Shown here piece after piece: positions 1 to 11,770 of a stretch of DNA of 64,000 nt. Under the pieces are notes generated by a model. That model was not told the origin of the DNA. It saw only the letters and a list, made by a program, of their open reading frames with translations, and ran no database searches. A program made the translations under genes and the position numbers. The stretch covers positions 496,001-560,000 of the forward strand of contig SAXG01000013.1 of assembly GCA_012932865.1 (NCBI GenBank), given 5' to 3'. Each line of letters begins with the position of its first letter. Within the stretch, counting starts at the first letter, position 1. This stretch comes from Amylostereum areolatum. Taxonomy: Eukaryota > Basidiomycota > Agaricomycetes > Russulales > Stereaceae.

Positions 1-801
1 TCTCGGTGCATTCATCTGGATCATGTGCGCATTTTCTTTCTCTCTTGCGAGACGAACTGACATGTACTATTTGTGCAGAAGAATCTATGCGAGTTGGGGG
101 TGACATTGGCTGGCCATTGGGATGGTGCACCGAGCAGGAACGCAGGTCCACTGATTCCGTCCAAGATGCAGCCCCCAGAAACAGTGCCCATTCAACCTCC
201 TCGCAAGCGAACGAGAACACGGCCGTCCAGGTATGACTGACCTTAACAAACTGATCAATGTCCTTGCTTACTATATTGTTGTCTACAGCTTTCCTCGGCT
301 GACGCCATTGGCCACCGCCGGTCTTGAGTGCGAGCACAACGACATCCTCAGGATCCTGAAGGTCCGCAACAGCATTGTATTGTGTCGTCCACGTCCGAAT
401 CAACGACAGGCGACACGATAATGCAAGAACCCAACCAACCAGCAAGCCTCGAACGGAGCTTTCATAGATGGTACGTGCATACAGTATCAATCAATGTGAT
501 AGTAAAGGCTTTACTGATCCTTTTGTTATCCATATCACAGGTGATATGTCCTCATCGACATTGCATATTCGCAGGCCTACTCGGCCCTCAGCGACTTGCT
601 TCCTACGCCCCCAAGGACTCCAGCTCTGAACCCTCAAGGAACAGAACAACCCACTCTGCTATCGAAATGGCAGATTGCCAAGAGAGCCCGACACGAGCGA
701 GAGCATTTGGGACCGTCACAAACCCCTCTAGGCATCCCGGCTACAGTTTTCCTACTATCGGACTGCGAGTTGAATCTTCTACACTTCATGCTTAGTACTT
801 A
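1..801 (+). CDS. 3' part of an unrecognised multi-exon gene
   Basis: The 5' end lies outside the window. Splice-like signals are visible: a GTATGA donor after position 231 paired with a CTACAG acceptor near 288, and an acceptor ending at 574 that opens a last exon running to a stop at 799-801. The last exon reads as a Pro/Thr-rich stretch followed by a basic segment (KWQIAKRARHERE). A middle segment is rich in Ser, Thr and acidic residues. No domain was recognised, and the order of exons between 288 and 574 is uncertain. It could also be a decayed gene. Confidence 0.3.
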
Positions 802-1004
802 GTTATGCTTATTTGTTGCTTATTTGAATACAATCACCACAGCCTTGCTACTTGAATGAGTGCAATGCATGGGTCTATGCTAGTCTTTACAGATTCTTAC
901 CAAGTCGACCCAACACCCCTTAAAGATGTATACACGCCCACTCTTCTCCGAATCTTCCGAACCCCCCACGACACCCGCTCAAGCTCAAGTCGAGTGAGCT
1001 TCAT

Positions 1005-1011
1005 TATATAA
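1005..1011 (+). promoter_or_regulatory. TATA-like box
   Basis: TATATAA lies 53 bases before the ATG at 1064 and is a plausible core promoter for the acetoacetate-decarboxylase-like gene. Confidence 0.5.
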
Positions 1012-1063
1012 CCTTATAAGCACTGCACACGGCGTCGAGCATTGTCTCTCATCCCCCTGAACC

Positions 1064-2042
1064 ATGGACTTTGTACCCCCCGAGCCATCGTCCTCTATCC
1101 CTGGCTCCTTGCCTCTAACCGGCGTCCCAGTCGCCCCCCCTCCTTGGACACTCCGCACGAAACAGTGGTACTTCGTATTCAACACAGAACGTCCTTCTTC
1201 CCCCGACGACCCTCGTTTCACCCCAGAGGGCTTGCCCACAGGATTCTTTACTCCCCTTGAGAAGATCCACCCATCCGCTCTTTCCCCCGTCGACGACAAG
1301 TCCCAATTTATAGGTGGCCCAGGCCTCATCGCCGTCGTGCGATACACAGAAGGCCCCGTGGGTCCTTACGACGAGCTCATCTTCTCCCCGGGCAAGTTCA
1401 AAAACCCCGTCACGGAGGAGGTCTCTTGGCGTCTCACCACCCTCTACGTGAGCACGCCCGCTAGCGTCTGGAACGGTCGGCGCAACTGGAGTACGTGCCT
1501 AATCCAGTTAAACGCGTCTGCTGTCGCTAACCTGCCCTCGCACTCAGACATTGCGAAGCATCTTGCGCGTTTCGAGTTCGAGACCGTCGGCTCCAAAGGA
1601 ACAATCGTTCGTGTGTTCCACCCAGAAGCCTGCCCCGCGCCTCTCTCCTCGGACAAGCCATTTTTCAGTGCCTTCCTCACCGATTCGCGCCTTCCCGCCC
1701 CTACCCGTTCACCCGGCGCTCGTCCGTCCCTTCGTCCGCTTCATCCAACCTCCCCTCCTTCGCGGAAAATACCCCGAGTCGGAGCCCTCCCCCGTCATCG
1801 GTACCGACGATTCCGAGAATGGCAGAGAGAACCCGTGGCTCGACTTCAGCCCCGATTACAGAGGTCACTGGGGACTGGCATACGCTGAAAAGCTGCCGGA
1901 AGACAAGGGCGGTTTGGGCTCTTACGGTGATGGGGTGGGCGCGCCCGATGTCCAGCTGTGGTCGCTGGGGGCGGTATTCGAGGGGGAACTTATCTTCCCG
2001 ATCGCGCGCGTAGCTCAAGCTAAGTCGAACAAAACGCAGTGA
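1064..2042 (+). CDS. Acetoacetate-decarboxylase-like protein, one apparent frameshift
   Basis: The ATG at 1064 sits in a good context (ACCATGG). Exon 1 runs to 1490. A 57-base intron (1491-1547, GTACGT...CACTCAG) is followed by exon 2. The product has features I associate with the fungal acetoacetate decarboxylase-like superfamily: a GPYDELIFSPGKF segment, an arginine-rich strand with YVS, then GRRNWNIAKHLARFEF. Between about 1680 and 1705 the coding frame moves by one base: upstream the frame reads FFSAFLTDS, downstream the next frame carries HPALVRPFVRFIQPPL and continues to a stop at 2040-2042. Both halves look like one protein of about 300 residues. The enzyme activity of the fungal members is not established, so the name is a family call only. 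The shift lies in a C-rich stretch and may be a sequence error rather than true loss of function. Confidence 0.6.
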
Positions 2043-2286
2043 AGATTTTTGTCCTAGTCATGTCGTTCCTCGCTAGTCTCTGTGGTTTTTCGTCTACTGG
2101 TATCACGTATCTTCGTCAAGACCTATGTACGCCGTGTTTATACCCACTTTTATTTATATCCAACACGGATTTACGTCCTCCTTGACTGTCTTCCCAGCCA
2201 TGTTTTCCGAGCAGTGAGCTTCCTCCGCGAATTCTGAGGTTCTATCCTTTGACCACGTGCCCGGAACAAACCGAAGCCTTGATCCC

Positions 2287-3086
2287 AGTCACCGCAGGCA
2301 GAAGTCCATTTTAGCGCTCCTATTATGTATCTGAAATGGGGACTGAAAGTACAAATATTGAAGTGAGCTTACCTCGATAACTACACACCAGAAAGAGGGA
2401 GTTACAAATGCGCAGTAGCTGTGAACAAAGCAAATGAAAGCCCATCATTTTGAATGTGTATTGACCCCGTCGGAAACCCATTGGACACGTGAGGTTTGCG
2501 ATCTGTTGCGACCGAGCCGAAACCCTAGGTTTCTAATAGGTCGTATTCTGTACAAAACCTACTTGATACGTCTCGTTTGGGCGCGAATTTGGGCGGGATA
2601 AAATTTATCATTCCAAACACGTTCGTATCAGGAGGAAATCAGTTTGAAGTGCGAGCTTTCAAATTAATAAAGCACCAGCGCCGGACCAGCGCCCCCGCCA
2701 AGGCGCTGATCTGGCGCTGGTGCTTTATCTAAAATTTCGGATCAGCTGCATCTTGATAAGGATATGTTTGGAATGATAAATTTCATCCTGCCTAAAATCG
2801 CTCCCAAACGAGAGGTTTTGCGCAAAATGGGATCCATTAGAAACCTATGGTTTCGGTTCGGTCGCAACAGATCGCAAACCTCACGTGTCTAATGGGTTTC
2901 CGACGGGGTTAATACACATTCAAAATGATGGGCTTTCATTTGCTTTGTTCATAGCTACTGCGCATTTGTAACTCCCTCTTTCCGGTGTGTAGTTATCGAG
3001 GTAAGCTCACTTCAATATTTGTACTTTCAGTCCCCATTTCAGATACATAATAGGAGCGCTAAAATGGACTTCTGCCCGCGGTGAGT
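2287..3086. repeat. Long inverted repeat / foldback element
   Basis: The sequence from about 2287 to 2687 reappears as its reverse complement from about 3086 back to 2688. The outer ends (CACCGCAGGCAGAAGTCC on the left, its complement with one change on the right) match closely, and the whole arms align with scattered mismatches. The centre is a GC-rich palindrome around AAGCACCAGCGCC and GGCGCTGGTGCTT. No coding sequence was seen inside. No convincing target-site duplication was found. A non-autonomous foldback transposon is the likeliest explanation. Confidence 0.8.
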
Positions 3087-3207
3087 GGTGCCGCGGTTGT
3101 TATCAATCCTGATTCCTACTGCTTATGTACAGGTAGGACGTAGTGTCCTTCTCACGTCGAGTTTGAGATCGCTTTTGCGACTTGATTACCCCCCAGTCAT
3201 TGCAAAG

Positions 3208-4932
3208 ATGCCGGCCTCTGTGGTTTGTCCTTGTTCTGTCGTGTCCCCGGAGACTCTTGACTGGCTTAGTAGTACTACCCGAATATCGCCCAACCTGAGG
3301 ATCAAGAAGACGTCCATCTCACTCTATGCGGTGTCACCGCTATCATCAAAACTCAGACGGATGACGATCATGTAGCTGTCGAATGTCAAAACATTCATAG
3401 GTCGAAGAGCGGAAGGCAGATAGCGTGCGAGATCAACGGGGAAGCTGACGAGGTGAGCCATCTCCAGTGCTTGATTTATCTCTGACAGTCTGAAGGGCTT
3501 ACCACCGTTTACATGGAGCGCTTTATGATAATAATCAAGAATAGAACTCGTCCCAGTGTCCCCCTCGAATGCGAAGTCCACATGGATGGCCGTCGGATGG
3601 ACGAATTCCAGGTCCTCCCTGGTCGTGACGGGGATTTTGAAGCGAGAGGTGTGCTGGTGTGCCACCATGGGAAAACACAGGTCCGTCCATTCTTGTTCTC
3701 CCGCGTAGTATACGGGGGTGAGCCATTCCTTACCATGTCGGATCTGTAACGATCAGTTTACATCTTGCTGTTTGCATGGCCAGATAGTTCAACTTCTCAC
3801 GCGTCCACTAGCACGGCACGTGATCGCGAGCCTCGCGTACAAAATGGATACTATGACCTTGGGACGATCATTCTGAAGTTATATCGAACAAGACAAAGCA
3901 TCGAAAGCCAGACGCCGGCGTCGCCATCGGCGGATACTCGCGCCAGCCATGCTGCAGTATCTCTATAGCATTTTCCCGGATATGTTCTGAGTAGTAGTTC
4001 TCAGATGGAGCCGACGGAAACAAAGGCGACAAAGCTGTAGAGAACAACAATGACACTGGCAGCGATAAACCTGATGACACGGACGACGACAATGCTGAAA
4101 TCGATGGAGTTGACGACAACGATAACCACGGCGACGATGACAACGCCAACAATGACGATAACGACGACAATCTGTCCGTGGTGTCCTCTGTTGGGGCTGT
4201 CCCCGAAGACAAGGCAACGCTTCATGATCTTGCGATCAAGTACGATTTGACTACCTTTCTCCTACATTGTTCGCTGACTACTGGCGCAATTCGTTCCTTG
4301 ATGCACCAGGTTGTGCGATGCTGAAGACGCTGATGTTTCCATGGAACCCTGTCTCGATAGGATTGATCCCCCCCACAAGCCGTGGCTCGTTTTCAAGTAT
4401 GATTACAAGTCCGGAGGTTCGTTTATCTTTCACGATCGCTACAACGTGTCGTGCAATTATCTATTTCAGCATTGCGCCGTGCCGAGCGGGCGCGGACGCT
4501 AGGAGGTCCTATAAGGTCAAGCAAACTATTGCGTGGGATCAATGCTGAAACATCGGACTCGGTCAAAGATGAACATCCTACCTCTCATATTCTGTCGCAG
4601 GCTTCAAAGCGCCAGAAGGGACCGGAAGAACCGGATGTGAGTGTCTTTAGTAGCGCCCGATATCAGTGTTCAACTCGATTTTTCGACGCTAGTCTGACAA
4701 AGAGGAAGTGCGGCGGAAGCTAAAGGTGTGTGGAAACGGCGGTGCCATTATTTGTGCCAGTAATTGACTGTTATTCTTTAAGGAGCGCATCAAGGAGGAG
4801 TGGAATCAGAAAAAGGCAGAATTGGACCAGCTGGACAGGCAGCTCTCACAGCTGGATCGTCCGTCGCATCCTCCAAAAGAGGAGACTGTCACAATTGGTG
4901 ACTGGAACGGATGTACCTTCGAACTGGATTAG
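3208..4932 (+). CDS. DUF7918-like protein, 5' end uncertain
   Basis: A chain of exons reads cleanly to the stop at 4930-4932. The core resembles fungal DUF7918 proteins: a CEINGEADE segment, then FMIIIKN, CEVHMDGRRMDEFQVLPG, RPFLFS and YYDLGTIILKLYR, followed by an Asp/Asn-rich acidic linker, PWLVFKYDYKSG, and a charged C-terminus with a probable coiled coil (ERIKEEWNQKKAELDQLDRQ). Introns I can support: about 3453-3518, 3718-3783, 3957-3996, then one after ATCAA near 4239, one after the KSG codons near 4415, and two short ones near 4636 and 4725. The frame upstream of 3450 stays open back to about 3270, but the first exon is not settled. The ATG at 3208 is in a different frame and would need another intron. 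The gene begins just after the long inverted repeat, so its 5' end may have been disturbed. Function of the family is unknown. Confidence 0.6.
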
Positions 4933-7096
4933 ACTGGCCAAGTTGTGGTCAGGTCTCGGGTGCGCGTTTTAGTTCCTCCTGCATCTACCGCTACTTTGCC
5001 TCGTTCAGTGGGCAGCGACCAGAGTGGTAGCATAAACATAGTGCATATGCATGTAGCCTGAAGTCCTCATCGTCGATTCTTCGACCCGTGTATTCTTTAC
5101 GGTCCTGGCTCTCACGCGCGATCCGACTCGGGGTCGATTTTGCGGTGTACCCTGTCGTCACGCGTCACGTCTCCTTCCGAACTCTTCCCTATCTCATGGC
5201 GCCACCAACAAGGAACGCCTCTTTCCTTCCTGCACCTCCCCAATTCGTCGCTTTCCATAGCATGCAATGCGGACGTCCAAGGCATCCCTCTAAACACGGA
5301 GCTATGCAGACGAAAAGTCGAGATCGACCGAGACTCGAGTGGCGCCGAAGAGCCTGATGGTTGTCGTTGAAATGAGGAACTTACACGCACGAGCTGCCAG
5401 TCAGATAGCTGTTCGCGCTGAGTATGTACATAGTACCACGTCTCGGAAGACAATAGTTTCTATACTGTCGAATAACAAGAGTTGTCAAGGCTCGAAGACG
5501 AAGACGAAAATTCCGGGATGTTTCATCGGACCAGATTGGACCTGATGGCAGATCATGTGATTTTTTCCACGGTAGCATTGTCGACTCCGAGGACCGAGCC
5601 TCTCCGACGATGAACTTGCACACTGACCACTGCCAATTGAACAACCACGCTGCACACTGTGGTGCAACTTCGGCCATCATATCTCTCATCTTTTTTTCCT
5701 TCACTCTCCTCTCCTTCACTTTCCTATGGAATGTGCCAACGTTTGACAATTGACACCTGCCGGCGGAGACCTGGATGCTAAGTTATCTAGGGAATGTTTG
5801 CCACAAACTACCTGCATTGCATCTAAACCCATCCTACCATCGCTTTCGTCAATATACTTTTCTCGCTCACTGCTTGTCTCACCCTGCTCTCGCGATGGCA
5901 TCCTATCCTCACCCTGCGAGTATCAGACCTCATATCCTTCGTCGCCTTCCGAGACCTGTGAACCCCAACCGTATCATTTCACAGATGTCCCGCCCGGAAG
6001 GAACCCCATTCCTGTCATTTCACTTAACCTCCATAAATGGTCCGTCGACGTCCCAAGCCTCTTATTTCGGAAGAACGGCAAGGATGTCAAGGTCAGTGAT
6101 CAGGATGGTCTGTGAATGCCCATTGCTACTTATGGAGCCAGATCTAACGGCGTTTTGGGGGACGGGCTTCTCAATTCAATGTTCCATGTTACACACTTCA
6201 CACGACTCGTAGAAAATGCAAGAAGATTTGTAGCCTTCCTGTTGAAAATGCGCTCACAAGCTCTCCTTTGTCTAGGAATGAAGAGCACTTGTGTCCGTGT
6301 TTACCTCGGGAGCAGCGTCGTGAACACGTCACTGGTCCCGTTATATCTCTCAAGGTATCCCCTGGTTTGCGTGCAATGAACTCACCGATCTCCCCCGCAC
6401 GTCCCTGCATCCCGGGCTCCCCCTAAGTCTTGCGTTGATATATCACAATATCGGGTAGAGTCGCTGCATTTCCAAGTGAGTCGTCGCGCCCGAGTCGTCG
6501 ATTCCCGGGACGCTTTCCGTGTAGTCACGGTCATCCTCGTCCCTTGCACCGTGTGAGGAGTTTCACAGGAACAATCGTGAGCCTTGCACGATGGTCGCAT
6601 GGCTATTGGACGATGCCGCCAGACATGGTCTGCGTGTCCACAAAGCATTCGGCTCATTCGTCGCCGCTAACCCCCATGTTCAGACTGCCCTGGTTTCTTA
6701 ATCAAGGAACAACAGGCTCTAATGCCTCACATGTTCATGGTTTGCTTCCATATTCCCAGCTGCGTCCACGACGGGCGCCTTCACGGGTTTATGTACGTAC
6801 CGTTGTCTTTCATCTTATGGGCTATTTATAGCACGCGACTGGACTTCCCAAGTTTGCCAAAGTTTTCGAAGCACTCGCCCGTTTCTGTCCGCGACTTCGT
6901 CTGAATCGTCACACGATAATTCGGACTATGTAATCCGATTTTTTCCATCCCTTCGCACCACATGCTCCTGCAGCCACTGATCTTCTCCCGATGGGGCCGT
7001 TGGGGCACTCTTTCAACAAGGGCGTTTACATAACTGCGGCCGTCCAGTATCAACCCGACCTATTCTTCTACTACGCAGCAAACCCTGGCGTAATCG
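4933..7096. other. No convincing gene
   Basis: About 2.2 kb with only short open frames. A stretch at 5750-6115 and overlapping frames to 6380 have some coding-like character, including a possible intron after GATGTCAAG near 6090, but no domain, conserved block or consistent exon chain was recognised. It may hold a decayed or very short gene. Confidence 0.4.
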
Positions 7097-7105
7097 TATA
7101 TAAAG
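7097..7105 (+). promoter_or_regulatory. TATA box of the oxalate decarboxylase gene
   Basis: TATATAAAG lies 60 bases before the ATG at 7165. Confidence 0.6.
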
Positions 7106-7164
7106 GTCCCACCGATCTAGAGGAAAATGGCGCGTTCAACTCCCCGCTCGCACTCGCACTCACC

Positions 7165-9430
7165 ATGGTCCAGCTCTCTCGTGCCTTCGTTGCGTTCGTT
7201 TTTCTGGCGGCATCGTGTTATGCCGCACCTGCTGCATCCAACTCGATCGCCTCTTCTGCGACCTCGTCAACCGTGTCGACGACAGTGGCTTCCACCGGTT
7301 CTCCCTCATTAACCGAGTCAGCCCCTTCGGAAACGCAAACGGTCAAGCCTGTCAGCACGGACCCCAATGAGCCTATATACCCTGTGGGTGACACCTCCGC
7401 CGACCCCAAGCCAATACGCGGGGGTCTCGGGAGCACAATTCTCGGTCCTGTGAATCCTCCCATCGAGTACGAGAACCCTGGTCTGTCTTCGTTCCGTTGG
7501 GAGAAGTGGTTTCTATGCTGACATTGCTTGTACCAATCAGACTTCCTCACGCCACCTACCAGCGACCACGGTGATGTGTACGCCGTCTAATGTATAATGC
7601 CGAGATGCTTCTCAGAGGGGGCTGACGACGTCATGACTCCCAGGATGAACGCAAAGTGGCCCATGTCGCTCAGTCACAACCGTCTTCAGACAGGAGGCTG
7701 GGCCCGTCAGCAGAATCGTACGTTCTATTCGTCACCATGGTCTTTCGTTGAAGGCTAAAAGAGATCTGGCTGGACCGTTTTTAGTTGAGGTCATGCCCAT
7801 CGCTACCCGTACGTCTTTCCCCTTTCCTTATCGTCTATAGGCGGCGCTCATCACGCCTCAGAAATGGCCGGGGTGAACATGCGTCTTGAAGCCGGAGCTG
7901 TCAGGTGAGAGGCGCCGTTTTACACCCTCATCCGCACAAGCTCAGGCTGATAACGACGTTCTCTGTTCAGAGAGCTTCACTGGCATAAGACCGCTGAGGT
8001 ATGAAGGAATATCTCTTCCGCCAGCGCCTTGCTGACGCACATCCGACTCTGAAGTGGGGATACGTTTTGAAGGTTTGCCACTAAGCTTTGTTTCTAATCA
8101 TCAGGAACGTCCTCCTAATCAATATATTCCAGGGAACCACCCAGGTGACTGCTGTTGATCCAGATGGTAAAAACTACCTGGCCAATGTCGTATGTCCTCC
8201 CTTCCTGTTCTGTACACTGGCAGTTCGATTGCTGAGAGTATGACAGGCCGCTGGTGACATCTGGTACTTCCCTGCTGGTACCCCGCACAGTCTGCAAGCG
8301 ACTGGCGACAACCCTGACGGGACGGAATTCCTCTTGGTTCGTGCAACTTGAACTGCATATACGCGCTAAATCTTATACCATCCCCAATCGCTAGGTTTTC
8401 GACGAGGGCGATTTCAGCGAGGACGCAACATTCTTAGTGCGTGTTTTCGGGCTACCTTGTTTCGAAATATGCTGACCGATGCGTGCAGTTGACAGATTGG
8501 TTGGCGCACGTCCCGATGGAAGCGCTTGCAAAGAATTTCCAGATGGATATCTCAGCTTTCGCCCACATCCCATCTAATGAACTGTACATTTTCCCTGCAG
8601 GTCGGTCCATGTTGCTTGTTGGCCTTTACCGAACGAACTCCTCAGCTTGACATTCCTTCCTCATTACAGAGGTCCCTTCGGGTGACGCCACTCCCGTATC
8701 TGACCCTCAGGGACAAGTCGATTCTCCTTTCACGTTCGCGTTATCTAAGCTGGGCGCGGTGCCACTCAGTGGAGGATCTGTCAAAGTTGTTGATTCGACA
8801 ACTTTCGCCATATCCAAAACCATCGCCGCCGCGGAGGTGACCGTTAACCCTGGCGCCATGCGCGAGCTTCACGTATGCTCCATTGTTTGGCATTCATGCG
8901 GGCAACATACTCATGTACTATCCAGTGGCATCCTACTCAAGATGAATGGTCATTCTTCCTGTATGTATCGACTCTCTCGCACGTCATCGTCCAACGGTTT
9001 AATACCATTACTTGTTAGCGAGGGACAGGCCCGAGTAACCTTGTTCGCAGCCCAAAGCAATGCGCGCACGTTCGACTACCAAGCCGGGGATGTAGGATAT
9101 GTCCCCGCGTCGTTCGGGCATTACGTCGAGAACGTTGGCAACACTACACTTCGTTACCTCGAGATCTTTAAGACGGGTGAGTGGTCTGTTTGGCATATCG
9201 TAAAGTGTACTTACCCATATCTCTCTTCTCGAAGATCGCTTCCAGGATGTCAGCCTCACACAGGTAACTACTAATCATTTTCAGCTGGAATTATGCCACT
9301 GGCTGATATAATGTTGCAGTGGCTGGCACTTACGCCTCCGGCACTCGTCAAGGCTCATCTCGGGTTTGATGATGCGACGATTGCGCATCTGAACAAAACG
9401 AAACAAACAGTCGTCGGTCCCGCTGCCTGA
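7165..9430 (+). CDS. OXDC: Secreted oxalate decarboxylase (bicupin)
   Basis: Converts oxalate to formate and CO2 with manganese; fungal forms are secreted or wall-associated and help control oxalate and pH during wood decay. The ATG at 7165 starts a hydrophobic signal peptide (VAFVFLAASCYAAPAA) followed by a Ser/Thr-rich stretch, then the family start PIRGGLGSTILGP. Cupin 1 carries RELHWHKTAEWGY (two His and one Glu ligand) and the later PHSLQAT His; the lid region reads DEGDFSEDATFL. Cupin 2 carries MRELHWHPTQDEWSFFL and FGHYVENVGNTTLRYLEI, so both metal sites look complete. The end matches the family (PPALVKAHLGFDDATIAHLNKTK, split here as PPALVKAHLGFDD and ATIAHLNK). About a dozen small introns split the gene, for example 7481-7540 and 7578-7643; exon joins restore the family sequence at each point checked. 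No inactivating change was seen. Confidence 0.93.
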
Positions 9431-10436
9431 AAACCCCTTCTTCCAACTACATATCGCATGCCTCGACTTGAATGTTCGTAACGACAGCTCTCTCCGCCAT
9501 GATTTCAATGATTACATGAGTTTTTCCTCGTCACGATTTCGAAACGCTTCGACATGAGCATAAGTCCTACCGTGTTAACAACAACTTCGCGAACATACTT
9601 GAACAAGCCTTCTTTGCCATTGCCATGTCGCCGGGCCCATGAACGGGGCAGTGATGTTCTTCAATGCGACAGAAGTGGGAGTTCCGGACGGGAGAACTGT
9701 TAGCGAAATGCGCATATATGATTGCACTTACTGCTTGCCTTGCGATGGTGTGCGGTCACGCTGACGGATGTACCCAGGTATTAGAACAATTTGAATGAGG
9801 CGACGGTGCCCGGGTTTTGTAACGGTTTGGGTGGTAAAACATTAAGAAACATATGCATCGCACGGTTATGGATGACAAGGTGAATGAACAAGAGATTTCA
9901 CGATAGAAAGCACGATCAACCGTGAAGAACCCAGTGTCAGTCATCATTCGTTGGTAATTGTTCGCCTAATGGTCAAGTGAAAACAGCAGAGCTAAAGAGG
10001 AGGCGACGAGGTGGAGGCTAAAGACATTACAACGCGGGGGAGGTCTAGGCGAAGCCACGGATGTGTCATGAGGGAACGTCGTGACGAAAGTCTACAAAAC
10101 GTCGAAGGATGGGGGCCGCAGGAGAAGGCCGAGAGAAGGTCAGTGGAAAGGCCTACACTGGCCTACACGGTCGAGAAGAAAGCAGAGATAAGGGACGAAG
10201 GGAAGGCGAAGGAACAGTTGCAGTAGCTTGCAAGCAAGGGAGTGCTAAGGACCGAAGGTGACACCACAGAAATGGCAGATTCAAGGAATCAGGAAAAGAA
10301 ACCAAGCTCGGGTATGGATGGACCATTGTACTATCCCGATGAGGAGATTAAGACGTGTGAGATAGAAGGGACGACCAAGAAACAAGGACGCATACGATGC
10401 TCAATCGAAGGAGAAAGGATGCAGAACAGGCAGCTC
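9431..10436. other. No gene seen
   Basis: About 1 kb with only short, highly charged or low-quality open frames (for example 10011-10226). No domain or splice chain was recognised. Confidence 0.5.
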
Positions 10437-11770
10437 CTATTTCATGCGATCCTTCCGCGGGCTCTCCTTGTCGATCTCATCGTCGTTTTTGAGTAGTAAC
10501 AGTTCGCCGGCACGGGGTAGATTGGCGAAGCCTTGTTCTTCGAAATTGAACGGGAAAGAGGTACAGGAGGGTAGTTTTGCGAAGGGGTTCAAATGATACG
10601 GAAGGGGGGTCCTCCTTGGTGGTGGCGACTTCATGTATCTTTGGAGACTTGTCGACCCAGACAGTCCTCCAGGGAGGTTGCCGACATTGCGCACTTCGAA
10701 GAACTTGGGAGACCGCGCGTCACGGAACGGTCCCTGGTATTCAAAGGCGATGTTGAACGTCAAGCGTCAACTAAGGGCGATACGAAGACGAGAATGGGGT
10801 AGGAGGTCTTCGTCCAGGCCGTAGGGAGCACCCGTCGAACAATTGAAGTTATGTTGAGGGAAAGATATAGATGTAGAAGTGAGAGCGTCCCGGTTACTGT
10901 GGATATTCGTAAGACAGGCTGCATGTATCGCATGATAAACCAGGCATACATTCTGCGAACAGATACATCCATCATCATCCATAAAGTCGCGCAGTGTGCT
11001 CCTTAGCCAGGACCTGTAATGAGTGGAACCATCCTTCGCGTACAAGGGAAAGGAACAAACCTGCTCGATGTCTTTCACATCCGGATGGACGTGCTCGTTG
11101 GTCCTCGTTCGAAGAGGCCGAAGTCGGCGATGAAGCGCTCAGCGTAATGCCGGAAAGTTCGAGGGAAGACGGTAGCCTGATTGAGCCGGACTGAAAAGGT
11201 CGATCTTCACAACCTGCTGCAGGGAGATTAGCCCCGGTATTCGAGCACAAAAAGGTGGACGTGCACAGGAAAGAGGTATGTAGTATGTAACAATGCGCGA
11301 GCTCGCGTGAAGCCGCGCCAGCGCTGGCCGTCGCGCACGTCGCGGTTTCCTGCACGCAGAGGCCGTCTTCCCGCCGAACAAACGTGGACGTGGAGACGTC
11401 TTGGACCTTATTATGCGGAAGTCCGGGATTATGTCTTTTCTTGTCCCCGAGACCAGCTTCAGATTCTCAATAGATGTAGATATGTAGTGCCAGTGACTAT
11501 TGAGCGAGGCGGGCACCGGTACAGCTTCGTCTTCCAGCAACTTTGAGCGCGAACTTGGTGTGCAGGCGGAGGTCGCATGAAGGAGAGGCCAGGCTGAAAC
11601 TGTCGTGGCTTGACGAAGTTAAGCATCCTGCAGTCGGCGGTGGAAGAGGGGGACAATTTGCGAATGAGGGAAGATGAGAGGGGAATGGGGAGGCGGTGTG
11701 GGTGAAAAAGAGGAAGATCGGGCGAGGGTAAGTTTGGGGAGCTTGACGGGAGAAGAGCGTCGCGTTTGAT
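10437..11770 (-). pseudogene. Decayed Ser/Thr protein kinase gene
   Basis: Read on the minus strand, pieces match the kinase at 61562-63280 in order. First comes a Pro/Ser-rich N-terminus and SSTADC (compare FSTADF), then a block with KFALKV, then LNSHWHY (compare HASWHDD). A block near 11110-11150 reads FIADFGLFE followed by a VHPDVKDIE-like segment (compare ADFGLCE and VHPDAKDLIE), and near 11000 the short VLAKEHTARL matches ILVKGRAARP. The C-terminal frame at 10437-10763 carries FAKLPSCTSFPFNFEE, which aligns with VKIPTGTSYSADEDP of the intact gene. The catalytic HRD segment and much of the N-lobe are missing, frames change repeatedly, and no ATG opens the C-terminal frame. It is best read as an inactivated paralogue of the same kinase family. 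Confidence 0.6.

Noticed and set aside
10011..10496. Two charged plus-strand frames
   Set aside because: Composition is Lys/Glu/Arg-rich without structure; they lie antisense to or beside the kinase relic.
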